A stretch of DNA of 64,000 nt from CAZLQF01 sp964561545 (GTDB lineage Bacteria; Bacteroidota; Bacteroidia; CAILMK01; CAYYUA01). The stretch is from contig CAZLQF010000004.1 of the NCBI GenBank assembly GCA_964561545.1, positions 1 to 64,000 on the forward strand, in the 5' to 3' direction. The position numbers and the translations under genes are program-made. Under the pieces are notes generated by a model. That model searched no databases. It worked only from the letters and a program-made list of their open reading frames with translations, and had not been told where the DNA came from. Position 1 is the first letter of the stretch; every line of letters begins with the position of its first letter. Shown one piece after another: positions 8,761-17,470 of this stretch.

Positions 8761-9552
8761 ATGCTCGAAAAGAGTGAAGTAACCTCAAACCTCATTCAAA
8801 TAGGCAAAGAAGCCGGCCGAAAAGTCCTTGAGATTTACAATTCAGATGCTGAAAATTGGGATTTATCAGCAAAAAGTGATGATTCTCCGCTTACCAAAGC
8901 TGATAAGGTAGCCAATGATTACATCTGTGAAGCACTTAAACGGTTGTACCCTTCCATACCCATTATATCTGAGGAGAACAAGGAAATTCCCTATGAAGAG
9001 CGGAAAAATTATCAATATTTCTGGTTGGTGGACCCACTGGATGGGACCAAAGAATTTATCAAGAGAAATGGTGAATTCACTATCAATATTGCTTTAATTA
9101 AGCATCAGGAAGCAGTTTCCGGATTGCTATATGCGCCTGCTTTAGGCCGCATGTTCTATGGAGAAAAGAACAACGGGGCTTTTTTATGGGACGAGCATGG
9201 TGAAAAACATAATTTGAGTGTTAATGAATTCAGTAAAAAAGCCAAAAACCTGCGTTTGGTATGTTCCCGCTCACACATGAATGAGGAAACCCAAAATTTT
9301 GTGGATCAATATGAGGATCCCCAATTGGTATCCATGGGAAGTTCTTTAAAGTTTATGTTAGTAGCAGAAGGCAAAGCCGATATATATCCAAGGATTGGGC
9401 CTACGATGGAATGGGATACTGGTGCAGCACAAGCGATTGTAGAAGAAGCTGGCGGCAAGGTATTGAAATACGAAAATGGCGAACCATTGGTATACAATAA
9501 GGAAGAGCTCAATAATCCCTGGTTCGTGGTTTATGGTCATTTGAAGGATTGA
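8761..9552 (+). CDS. cysQ: 3'(2'),5'-bisphosphate nucleotidase CysQ
   Basis: A 263-residue member of the inositol monophosphatase superfamily. It should hydrolyse 3'-phosphoadenosine 5'-phosphate, a by-product of sulfate activation, to AMP. Motifs visible are EENKE (metal-binding Glu, about residue 72), DPLDGTKEF at about residue 91 (the D-P-x-D-G-T metal and phosphate signature, with the KEF that marks CysQ), and MEWDTGAAQAI near residue 217. Length is normal and no signal peptide is present. It stands alone, with gene-poor DNA on both sides. The superfamily is certain; PAP specificity follows from the overall CysQ pattern. Confidence 0.93.
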   Translation: MLEKSEVTSNLIQIGKEAGRKVLEIYNSDAENWDLSAKSDDSPLTKADKVANDYICEALKRLYPSIPIISEENKEIPYEERKNYQYFWLVDPLDGTKEFIKRNGEFTINIALIKHQEAVSGLLYAPALGRMFYGEKNNGAFLWDEHGEKHNLSVNEFSKKAKNLRLVCSRSHMNEETQNFVDQYEDPQLVSMGSSLKFMLVAEGKADIYPRIGPTMEWDTGAAQAIVEEAGGKVLKYENGEPLVYNKEELNNPWFVVYGHLKD

Positions 9553-10152
9553 AGTGGCCTAATAAATGTTTATAATACCTACTCTGCACCGTTTTGGTAG
9601 TCTTTGATTAAGCCAATGGTTTGTTTGGTTAAACCTTATAAGCAAACTCTTGTACATAGCCTATAGTATTGTTTTGCCAAATCCAGGTTATAGCATTGTT
9701 TCTGAACATAACTTCAAATAAATAGGCGCATTGGCTCATTTATTTTAGTAAAGATTAACTGGAGATACTATGGATTGCTCAGCACTACTACCTTTAAGGC
9801 CGGGTTTGATGATGTCTTTAATTCCTTTAGCCTTTTGTTTCTGTACATTAAATTATAATGAAGCGAAAAAATTTAAAAACTGTTCGGCTTATTAATCGAT
9901 TCAAGGGGAATGGTGCTACACGCTAAGCAATATTGATAACAAATGGTTGCTTAGTCACCAATTTTATGAATAAATCTTTCAAAGCTGGAAGTTTAAAAGC
10001 AACCAATTAAACTACGCCATGAAGGGTGAGTAGTTACCGCAGCCAAACTTTACAAGCAAATGGAAGCTTCCATGTAAGATCAAAGGAAGGGTAATAGGTT
10101 GTATTAGGCTTTAAAAGGATGCAATGATCAAAAACCAATGTTAAAAGATGAT
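9553..10152. other. 600-bp gene-poor interval
   Basis: No frame with convincing protein character, no insertion sequence ends, no tRNA. Short open stretches (for example near 9900-10000) are broken by frequent stops and could be gene remains, but none can be assigned. Confidence 0.45.
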
Positions 10153-11064
10153 TTAATCCAGTTTTTCCATCAAGTAAGCGTACATATTGAGCATACTTTG
10201 AATATCATTTTTATGAACCTTTTCATTGGGGGAGTGTACATAGTTTTCCGGTGCCCCTACAAAGCACCAGTCAATAGGATAGGGGGTGCGTTGAATTTCA
10301 TTGCCGTCACTACCGCCTGCTGATTCTACTTCTAACTGATAGTCGATGCTGCTTTTGCTTGCCAAATCCATGATCTTATCCACAAATGCTCTTCTTGGGA
10401 TTCCTGAATCTTTTACGGAAATGGCCGTCCCCTTGCCATGGTGAATTCCCTCAGTAGCCCATGTAATATCAGAGATTAGGGCTTGATCCACTCCATAATT
10501 TTCATACATGAACCTGGTTAAATAGCTTACAGAGCCTCCGCCATGCTCTTCCCAACATGAAAAGCACAGGATGCCGTTTTTAAGCGTTTCAGCAAGCTTG
10601 AGGGCATTGTAAACCCCAAGCCTGTTATCCATGTATGGCGATTGGATGAAGTCTTCGTGTTCTCTGAAATCGGGTTCAAACGTTAAGGTCGTTCCTAAGT
10701 CAATGCTCCTTTCTGCAGCATAGGTAATTTTTTCATCATCTACGATCAATTCACATTCAATAGGACCTCGGCTGTCCTTACCTACGAGTTTAAACCCATT
10801 TTGCGCTTTGGGCTTGCCCAATTTAACAAGCTCATCATGGTAACTTGCCATAAAGCCTATAGAATCCATATGGGCAAAAACCGCAGTTTTGGGGTTGCCA
10901 AAGACCAAGGCCAAGGAATTTTGAAATCCTTTGCCGTAGTGTATTTCAGGCTTTATTTGCCATCTATGTTGGTTTTCTTCAACGTATTGAATAATGAAAT
11001 CTCTCAGTTTTTCTTCCTTGCCTGATGGAGCATGAACTTCAACAAGTTGTTTTAATAGGTCCAT
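10153..11064 (-). CDS. M20/M42-family metallo-aminopeptidase
   Basis: A 303-residue cytosolic peptidase starting at ATG 11064 (MDLLKQLVEVHAPSGKE). A longer frame to 11088 would need a TTG. Metal-site motifs in order are FAHMDSIGF (first His/Asp), YMDNRLGVYNAL (bridging Asp), CWEEHGGGS (catalytic Glu pair), ALISDITW (Asp) and PENYVHSPNEKV (last His). This set is typical of M42 glutamyl aminopeptidases and related M20 enzymes using two zinc or cobalt ions. The GGSDGNEI segment is also M42-like. No signal peptide. The upstream Omp28-like gene on the same strand has its own terminator, so this gene is probably transcribed separately. Confidence 0.85.
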   Translation of the reverse strand: MDLLKQLVEVHAPSGKEEKLRDFIIQYVEENQHRWQIKPEIHYGKGFQNSLALVFGNPKTAVFAHMDSIGFMASYHDELVKLGKPKAQNGFKLVGKDSRGPIECELIVDDEKITYAAERSIDLGTTLTFEPDFREHEDFIQSPYMDNRLGVYNALKLAETLKNGILCFSCWEEHGGGSVSYLTRFMYENYGVDQALISDITWATEGIHHGKGTAISVKDSGIPRRAFVDKIMDLASKSSIDYQLEVESAGGSDGNEIQRTPYPIDWCFVGAPENYVHSPNEKVHKNDIQSMLNMYAYLMEKLD

Positions 11065-11090
11065 ATTGTTTTTTGGTTTTTGTAACAATA

Positions 11091-11122
11091 AAAAAGGCGA
11101 GCCAACAATTGACCCGCCTTTA
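11091..11122 (-). terminator. Rho-independent terminator after the Omp28-like gene
   Basis: On the minus strand a stem AAAGGCG/CGCCTTT with a loop containing CAATTG is followed by a T-run. It lies 22 bp after the stop of the T9SS/Omp28-like gene and just before the aminopeptidase start, separating the two transcripts. Confidence 0.7.
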
Positions 11123-11143
11123 TCTTTAAGTACTTTATTGTTG

Positions 11144-13270
11144 TTATTTGACCATGAACTGTTGCGCCATTATCTGGTCATTGACGCTTAATTTGGCAAT
11201 GTAGATGCCGGGTTTCATGTCATTAACATTCACAGCAATTTTCTGATCTCCTGCCACATAATTTCTATCTTCAACTACCGTTTTAATATGCTTGCCTAAT
11301 GGTGAATAAATCTCTAAGGATACATCACTTTTCTTTTCAAGGCTAAAATTAACTGACGTCAAAGCATTTGCTGGATTGGGATAAATGTTCTTAAAAGCAG
11401 AAGCATTGTTATTTACTTGTTCTTGCTTGCCAACTTCAACTTTTGTCAATTTTTGTTCAGCGGCATTAATAACAATCCTGTCGTTACTTGCTGAATTGAA
11501 ATAATTTACAAATGCTACAATTTTTAAGCCTTTTTTCGAGCTTAGGTATGGAATGTCTTGCTCTTCAAAATTATAGCTTATGGAAGTGGTGTATGTTTGA
11601 TCCTTTTGAGGATCGTCCGGAATGGCTTCAGAATTTCCCCAAACTGGCGTTAAAACGTCTCTTACCACATCTTTGTGTTCATAGCCTTCTATTGGGTCGC
11701 CAGCACCAAAATATTGATGATTCTGAAATCTTGGATTTGAATTAAGGTAATTAACTTGATCATAGCCTTCTCCTTTACCTTTTACGGTATTTTGAACAAG
11801 ATAAGCAGTAATTCTCAAATCACCGCTTGGTACCTGATCAATGAATTTAGCATCAATATTAACAGTAATATTTTTTGCACTGTCTTTGGTATAATCAACG
11901 GTTAATTCGGCTGGATTGGGAAAATTTATTCGTTCAGCCGTTTTTTCACTCCAAATCGTTCTACTAATACCAACACTTTCCTCGCCTGTAAACTTTACAC
12001 GATCAATCATTGCGGTTGGAGCACCACGAATACCCAAACCACTTGCGTAGGTTTGATGTTCTGGGATGGTCATAGCGTCCGTACCAAAAGCTGCATGGTG
12101 CTGAGCTACGATAGCTTCAGAATAATTCAGTTTTAAATCTTCTAAAACTACTTTTCCATCGGGGCACCAACCACATTCAGCTGTTGAAAATTCTTCTACT
12201 AAAGGAGATTTGGAGTTTGTATTGCCATTATTGATGAAATAGGATCTGGTTAAAGAATTATTGTTATCTGGGAATTCGTCATTGTTGCCGTCAATTTTTG
12301 ACACCCACCATTCAATATTGTATTCATTACCAGCAGTGAATTCGGAAGGTGTAAAACTAAAACTACTGCGATTTTCCGAACCAATGGTGGTGTTAATTTG
12401 AGCGGTATTGGTGTCAGAGTTGTTGAGGACATATTTAATGGTTAAATTATTTATCTCATTTTTACCATAGTTGTAAACTTCTCCATTTACTTCTTCATTT
12501 TCATCGGATAACACCATATTGCTCCGAATATATTGGCTTGACCGGTCAACATTGAAAATTTCTACATCGTTATTTGGTTGAGGCCCTTCTCTAAATACAT
12601 ATACTTGGTCGTCTGACCCATCACGGGCTAAAGAACTGGGTAAATCAAAATTAGGGGTGTTTCCTACTTCTTTGGTTTTTGACCCGTCAGGACTTTTTGC
12701 TCCGATGGCTCCTGTTACATCCTTATCAAAATCTGTTAGATTTAAAGCAACATCAAATTGATTGTTCTCGTATAAACGAATAGCAAAAACAGCAAATCCA
12801 TTATTTCCTTGTTGTTGAATAATAACTGGGAACCATTGAATGATGTGCACATCTGGCCCATTGTCATTGTTTAAAGTAAAGCTGTAAACTTCAGCATCAG
12901 TATTACCAACTGACCCCATGCCAAAGTCTCTCCAAAATCCAAAAATACTATTCTTAGGAGCATCTGCATTGCTAAGGGCAACAGGATTGGTTACGCTTTC
13001 ACTTGCAGTATCATTGAATGTAATGTATCCATTATCACTCGCATGATAACCGGATATCGTGTCACCATAAAATACGAACTCAAAGGGCAGGGATTGCCAA
13101 GAGCTTAATTGGTCGTCTTCATTTGCTCCAAGTAGGGTTTTCACATTATCCTCACCAGGATACAATTCATATGATGTACCTTGTTTTTCAACAAAAAAGT
13201 AATTATTCTGCGCTGATAGCGAGGAACATGTAATAAAAAGTCCAAGGATTGTAAAAGTTAATAGTCTCAT
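11144..13270 (-). CDS. Omp28-related secreted protein with thioredoxin-like domain and T9SS type A sorting domain
   Basis: A 708-residue protein with signal peptide MRLLTFTILGLFITCSSLSA. Residues about 20-230 are a beta-rich N-domain (NYFFVEKQG..., typical of cell-surface proteins). A thioredoxin-like Omp28 region begins SPLVEEFSTAECGWCPDGK, with a C-x-x-C pair (CGWC) near residue 367, and continues GIRGAPTAMIDR. The C-terminus starts IYPNPANALTSVNFSLEKK and ends QQFMVK, a type A T9SS sorting domain. It should be exported across the outer membrane by T9SS and possibly attached to the surface. The CGWC pair suggests redox or disulfide function, but Omp28 roles are poorly known. A TATTTTTG -7 element lies just upstream. 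Confidence 0.85.
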   Translation of the reverse strand: MRLLTFTILGLFITCSSLSAQNNYFFVEKQGTSYELYPGEDNVKTLLGANEDDQLSSWQSLPFEFVFYGDTISGYHASDNGYITFNDTASESVTNPVALSNADAPKNSIFGFWRDFGMGSVGNTDAEVYSFTLNNDNGPDVHIIQWFPVIIQQQGNNGFAVFAIRLYENNQFDVALNLTDFDKDVTGAIGAKSPDGSKTKEVGNTPNFDLPSSLARDGSDDQVYVFREGPQPNNDVEIFNVDRSSQYIRSNMVLSDENEEVNGEVYNYGKNEINNLTIKYVLNNSDTNTAQINTTIGSENRSSFSFTPSEFTAGNEYNIEWWVSKIDGNNDEFPDNNNSLTRSYFINNGNTNSKSPLVEEFSTAECGWCPDGKVVLEDLKLNYSEAIVAQHHAAFGTDAMTIPEHQTYASGLGIRGAPTAMIDRVKFTGEESVGISRTIWSEKTAERINFPNPAELTVDYTKDSAKNITVNIDAKFIDQVPSGDLRITAYLVQNTVKGKGEGYDQVNYLNSNPRFQNHQYFGAGDPIEGYEHKDVVRDVLTPVWGNSEAIPDDPQKDQTYTTSISYNFEEQDIPYLSSKKGLKIVAFVNYFNSASNDRIVINAAEQKLTKVEVGKQEQVNNNASAFKNIYPNPANALTSVNFSLEKKSDVSLEIYSPLGKHIKTVVEDRNYVAGDQKIAVNVNDMKPGIYIAKLSVNDQIMAQQFMVK

Positions 13271-13290
13271 AAGTTTTGTTTTTATTCAAG

Positions 13291-13298
13291 CAAAAATA
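13291..13298 (-). promoter_or_regulatory. Bacteroidota -7 element for the Omp28-like gene
   Basis: Read on the minus strand this is TATTTTTG, matching TAnnTTTG, 20 nt upstream of the ATG at 13270. A matching -33 TTG at normal spacing was not seen, so only the -7 is called. Confidence 0.45.
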
Positions 13299-13423
13299 AA
13301 AAAACAATTCCATATTAAATTAAAATTAATTTAAAAGTCGATGCCTGAAATGGCTTTATTTGTTGTTATTCAAGGTATTGTAAATTTTATAAAGATTACT
13401 ATGGATTTTTAGTGGCAAAATTT

Positions 13424-13431
13424 TAATTTTG
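13424..13431 (+). promoter_or_regulatory. Bacteroidota -7 element deciding the downstream start
   Basis: TAATTTTG fits TAnnTTTG. An in-frame ATG at 13434 sits two bases after it, at or before the expected transcription start, so the ATG at 13461, which begins a normal signal peptide, is taken as the real start. Confidence 0.5.
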
Positions 13432-13460
13432 GTATGGATTCGGTAATAAATAAAAGGTCT

Positions 13461-14147
13461 ATGAAACGTATTTTTCTACTCATTCTTGTTACTTCCTTCG
13501 CCATCGATTATTCGGTTACCGCCCAAACCTTTGAAATAATGGAAGATAGTGTTTATGCTCAAAAATCTTCCGATAAGTTCTCAGTAAGTGCTGAAACTTA
13601 TGTTGTTAATAAAAAGCAAGAGCCGCTTAAATTAAGGTGGATCAGGTACAATGAAGATTATTCAAGTGAATGGACTAGTCCTGGTTTTTGCGACAATGCT
13701 AATTGCTATACCGATACCGATACCGCCAATTTTAAGCCAATAGCCGCTGAAGATACCGTTCTAATTAAAGGACAATTTTTTACCGAAAGAGAAGTAGGGG
13801 AGGGATATTTAGAGGTTTTTATTTATGATCGTGAAGATACTAAGGACAATGGTGAGCGAGTTGAATTTTATGGTAAAACAGTAGCAACAGGCATCAACTT
13901 AGATGAAAAACCCAAATTCAATTTTTATCCGAATCCTGTTAGTGACCAACTTCAATTGAAATTTGGTTACACTGGTCAACATGAAGTAAAAATCTTTGAT
14001 GCCCTTGGTAAATTAAAAATTGAAAAGCAATACCAACGCGTTCAAGAAACCAAACTTTCGCTCTCGAATTTGCCAAAAGGCATGTATGTCATCTCCTATC
14101 AAAATAAGAAAGGAAAGGTAGTTACCAAAACCTTTACCAAGAGGTAA
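13461..14147 (+). CDS. Secreted protein with T9SS type A sorting domain
   Basis: A 228-residue protein. Signal peptide MKRIFLLILVTSFAIDYSVTA begins at ATG 13461. Residues about 20-140 are a beta-rich domain without a recognised family; it contains a short Cys-containing stretch, FCDNANCYTDTDTANF. The C-terminus (FNFYPNPVSDQLQLKFG to KTFTKR) is a T9SS type A sorting domain with the PNPV and G-x-Y-x-x-x-Y motifs. It is divergent from the Omp28-like gene. Export by T9SS is well supported; function unknown. Confidence 0.8.
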   Translation: MKRIFLLILVTSFAIDYSVTAQTFEIMEDSVYAQKSSDKFSVSAETYVVNKKQEPLKLRWIRYNEDYSSEWTSPGFCDNANCYTDTDTANFKPIAAEDTVLIKGQFFTEREVGEGYLEVFIYDREDTKDNGERVEFYGKTVATGINLDEKPKFNFYPNPVSDQLQLKFGYTGQHEVKIFDALGKLKIEKQYQRVQETKLSLSNLPKGMYVISYQNKKGKVVTKTFTKR

Positions 14148-14307
14148 ACGCCATCTTATTTGGTTTAAGCTTTTGGCGATGAGCTGTCAGATTGAGCTTC
14201 AATAGAATCGCAAGTTTTGATAAGTCTCCACCAATTCTGTTATTAAAATATTAGTAATAGGTTAGGAGCCAATAGCCAATAATTTTAATAAACAATCCAA
14301 AACCCAT

Positions 14308-15819
14308 TTAGAAATCATAAGTGAATGTAAACATGAAATTGTGATGGTTGGTGGTATTTTGGGCCACAGGCCCACTACCTGAATCAAGTTCATAAGGTTC
14401 GTAAATGCTTTCGGTGCTGCTTAGTTGATAAGCAAGATCAAAGGCATAACTACCATCTTTTAATCCCAGGCCTAATGAATATTGATTTTTATCATTGGAT
14501 ACAAGGTTATTATTGGTAGGCGAACCATAATAACCATAACCTCCCCTGAAATAAAACATTTTATAACGCCATTCCGTACCAATTTTAAAGTTATGAGCCC
14601 GTTGGTATATTGACCTTATGGTTTCATTTTCAGGCGTAAATTGATAATCCTCGGATGAAAGTTTGGCATTGGTGTAATCTTTGAATTCATAATCAAAGGA
14701 TATGATTCCTGTTTTTCCAATGATAAATGCCAAACTTCCTAAAAACCTTAGCGGTGTTGAAACTTTGTATTCAAATTTGCCTTCAGTTTCGATGTTATCT
14801 TCATAGGTAGAACCATCGAAGCGGTCCCTTACCTTGGCTTGCATTTCGTAAGTGTAATTGTCTGAAAGGGAATAAAAAGTTGGGGAATATACGCTGGCAC
14901 CAATTCGAATAAAATTTAAAGGCCTTGCAATTATACCAATCCCGCCCATAATTCCGGTACCTGAAGTGTTGATTTCTTCTTTGTAGGTCAGTTTTTCATA
15001 ATTGGGAGTGCTATCATTGAGGTTGGCATTCTTAATGTCATTATTAACCTCTTTAAACTCATTGGTTTGTTGAAAATCTATAGTAGGAAAAGCCACAGTA
15101 GCGCCAAAATATAGTTTATTTGCATAATTGGCTCCATATGCCATGTAAATATCATTCATGGCTCCGCTCGATTTGATGGTATTGGTTTGATCTACATTGG
15201 GGTTTTGGGCATTTTCCATCGAGGCAAAGTGGCTACTTGAGTCTGGGAAGTTTGGATTAATGAGCCAATTGCTATAGGCTTGCCCTGCTATAGTAAAATC
15301 ATCATTCAACAGATCTGTAGGAAACCTGCCCTCTGCTCTTTCTACAAAGTCATTAAGAATGGTGTTTTTTTTGTTTGTACCTTTTAACAAACTACTCTTG
15401 TGGAATGAGTTGGTCCGGTTAATACCGATGGCAAAGGTATGGCTGGCCCAATCGTCTTTCACAGGTTTACCCAACTTGTATTGGACATCAGTAAATACCA
15501 ATCCAATGTTGCCTAAATTAATATTGTATTTACGGTCTTTATTGGTTGAGTTCAAATAATCAGCTTCGGTTGTTTTGTTTTCCAATCCTGCTGTAATGGA
15601 AAATTCATTGCTGCGGTAAAAACCCAGGCCAGCTGGGTTGATGCTTGGTGCTAACGTATTGGCGCCAAGTGCCCCAAATGCATTTCCCATTGCAGCTGTT
15701 CTTGCATTGGCGGTATAAAACCTTTCAGAATAACGCAAGGCATCCTGATGGTTTTGAGCTTTTAAGGTTAAGGCTGAGGTGAGCAGCCCAAGCAATATTA
15801 AGATCCTTAAGTAATTCAT
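14308..15819 (-). CDS. FadL/TodX (OmpP1)-like outer membrane protein
   Basis: A 503-residue protein with signal peptide MNYLRILILLGLLTSALTLKA. The mature start carries RTAAMGNAFGALGANTLAPS followed by INPAGLGFYR, the hallmark of the OmpP1/FadL/TodX family (A-x-x-A-x-G-x-A-x-x-x-x-D/A-x-x-x...NPAGL). The rest is a run of alternating amphipathic beta strands ending in FMFTFTYDF with a terminal aromatic, as expected for a beta-barrel inserted by the BAM machine. The family transports hydrophobic compounds. It follows an Arg/Asn-rich lipoprotein gene by 20 bp in the same direction, so the two form an operon. Confidence 0.85.
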   Translation of the reverse strand: MNYLRILILLGLLTSALTLKAQNHQDALRYSERFYTANARTAAMGNAFGALGANTLAPSINPAGLGFYRSNEFSITAGLENKTTEADYLNSTNKDRKYNINLGNIGLVFTDVQYKLGKPVKDDWASHTFAIGINRTNSFHKSSLLKGTNKKNTILNDFVERAEGRFPTDLLNDDFTIAGQAYSNWLINPNFPDSSSHFASMENAQNPNVDQTNTIKSSGAMNDIYMAYGANYANKLYFGATVAFPTIDFQQTNEFKEVNNDIKNANLNDSTPNYEKLTYKEEINTSGTGIMGGIGIIARPLNFIRIGASVYSPTFYSLSDNYTYEMQAKVRDRFDGSTYEDNIETEGKFEYKVSTPLRFLGSLAFIIGKTGIISFDYEFKDYTNAKLSSEDYQFTPENETIRSIYQRAHNFKIGTEWRYKMFYFRGGYGYYGSPTNNNLVSNDKNQYSLGLGLKDGSYAFDLAYQLSSTESIYEPYELDSGSGPVAQNTTNHHNFMFTFTYDF

Positions 15820-15839
15820 CTCAGTGGATTTTTTACTGC

Positions 15840-17375
15840 CTATCGCCTTCTTCTCCTATTGTTGGAGCTATTGTTGTTATCATTGCCACCAGCGTTGCCA
15901 CGGTTCAACCTTTGATCATTGCTACGGCTTTGCCGGCTTCGATTTTGAGATTGGTTGTGCCGGTTTCTTCGATTGATGCTTTTATTGTCCCTTTTAGAAG
16001 GTTTGCTTCGATTGATATCACGATCTTGTTGGTGATTGTCTTTTGAAAAATCACGTTTTGGCATACTTCGTTGACGGCTTTTGTTTTGCCGATCTCTATT
16101 CTTTTTATTATCTGAATTACGGTTTAACCGAGGATCATTGCTTCTTTTACGATGCTTTTGTTTAGATTGATTGGCGTCATCATTTGACCTTCGGGAAGGT
16201 CGTTCTTTTTGCTGGTCTTCTTTGTAAATCTTATATACATCTCGCGAACTTTCCTTTTTATCAGAAGTTTTTTCGTTAGCATTACGATTCTTTTGACCAT
16301 TCAATCTTTGGTCATTGGATCGGAATTGATCTTTGTTGGATCTTTGAGCAGGTTGGTCATTTTGCCGGTCCTCTTTGTAAATTTTATATGCGTCTCGCGA
16401 ATTTTCTTTTTTATCAGAAGTGTTTTTGGAAGCATCCCGATTGTTCTGATTATTCAACCTGGGGTCATTGGACCGGAATTTATCTTTTCTGGATTGGCGG
16501 CTGTTATTATCGGGCTCATTTGATCGCTGGTCATGGTCAGAGGGATCCTCGGTGATGGACCGCTGTCTTTGGCGATTTACATTGTCTTGGTCTGATTGGC
16601 CCTTGTAATTGTCTGAAATGCTATGTCGTGGGGCATTTACTTTTTCATCATTACTATTGTTGCCAACACTGTAATTATAGGCATCGTAGCCACCATGGCT
16701 ATAACCATAGTAACCGCCAGTGCCATAACGATAGCCATCATTAAACCCATGACGATAGCCATGCGAATAATTGTTCCATGGTGAATAATAGTTGGAGTAA
16801 AATGGATCGTGATACCGGTTGTATCCGCGATAACCCCATGAGGGATGATGATGTCTGTAGTTCCGGTAAGGGTTGCCATAGGAATAGCCAAAACTTATGG
16901 AAACTCCACTTCTTAGGTAATGCGGATTGTAAAATGAACTTTGATGCGAATAATAGAAGGGATCAAAATAATTGAAGTCTATGTAGGAATTGTTAAATCT
17001 TCTAATATTGGAAGTGTATTTAAAGTCGTTGTAGTTATAATTGCTTGAATTCGACTTACTTGGTTCCCGATTTCGTTGTTGATTTTGCTTATTTACATGG
17101 TAATCCTGGTTGTTTTCATTGGCGCTTTGTTGCCGATCTTTTTGGTATGCCTCTTCCGATTTCCTGTTAGCCGTCTGCTTATTTTTGGGATAAGTGTATC
17201 CGCTATTTGATTGCTCTGATTCCTCTGAATCAGCTGTTTGATTGACATCGCTTTTTTGGATGTCTTTATCAGGATTAAAATAAACGTCATCTTGAACTGT
17301 AGTGCTGTTATTAGTAGAGGAGCACGCACTAAGTAAGATGATCGTAAACGCAGCGTAAATTAATTTATTCAACAT
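15840..17375 (-). CDS. Low-complexity Arg/Asn/Ser-rich lipoprotein with internal repeats
   Basis: A 511-residue protein. A lipoprotein signal peptide ends at LLSACSS (lipobox Cys about residue 18). Residues about 110-215 are rich in Tyr, Gly and His (for example NPYRNYRHHHPSWGYRGY). The C-terminal half is almost entirely Asn, Arg, Asp, Ser, Lys and Gln, including two 51-residue near-identical units starting FRSNDPRLN and FRSNDQRLN and ending around YKIYKED. It ends SNNRRRRR. Similar low-complexity proteins precede FadL-like porin genes in Bacteroidota, which fits the operon here. It is anchored in the envelope; the basic tail could bind polyanions such as LPS or nucleic acid, which is inference. 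Confidence 0.75.
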   Translation of the reverse strand: MLNKLIYAAFTIILLSACSSTNNSTTVQDDVYFNPDKDIQKSDVNQTADSEESEQSNSGYTYPKNKQTANRKSEEAYQKDRQQSANENNQDYHVNKQNQQRNREPSKSNSSNYNYNDFKYTSNIRRFNNSYIDFNYFDPFYYSHQSSFYNPHYLRSGVSISFGYSYGNPYRNYRHHHPSWGYRGYNRYHDPFYSNYYSPWNNYSHGYRHGFNDGYRYGTGGYYGYSHGGYDAYNYSVGNNSNDEKVNAPRHSISDNYKGQSDQDNVNRQRQRSITEDPSDHDQRSNEPDNNSRQSRKDKFRSNDPRLNNQNNRDASKNTSDKKENSRDAYKIYKEDRQNDQPAQRSNKDQFRSNDQRLNGQKNRNANEKTSDKKESSRDVYKIYKEDQQKERPSRRSNDDANQSKQKHRKRSNDPRLNRNSDNKKNRDRQNKSRQRSMPKRDFSKDNHQQDRDINRSKPSKRDNKSINRRNRHNQSQNRSRQSRSNDQRLNRGNAGGNDNNNSSNNRRRRR

Positions 17376-17412
17376 AGCACCACCTTTGGTTTAAAAGAAA
17401 GGCTTTAAATTA

Positions 17413-17420
17413 TACCTTTG
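17413..17420 (+). promoter_or_regulatory. -7 element of proS
   Basis: TACCTTTG fits TAnnTTTG and lies 50 bp before the proS ATG, leaving a leader of roughly 45 nt. No -33 TTG at 19-22 bp was found. Confidence 0.45.
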
Positions 17421-17470
17421 CATTTCAATAAAAATAACAAAATTTATTCCAAAAACAATCTCAAAAATTC

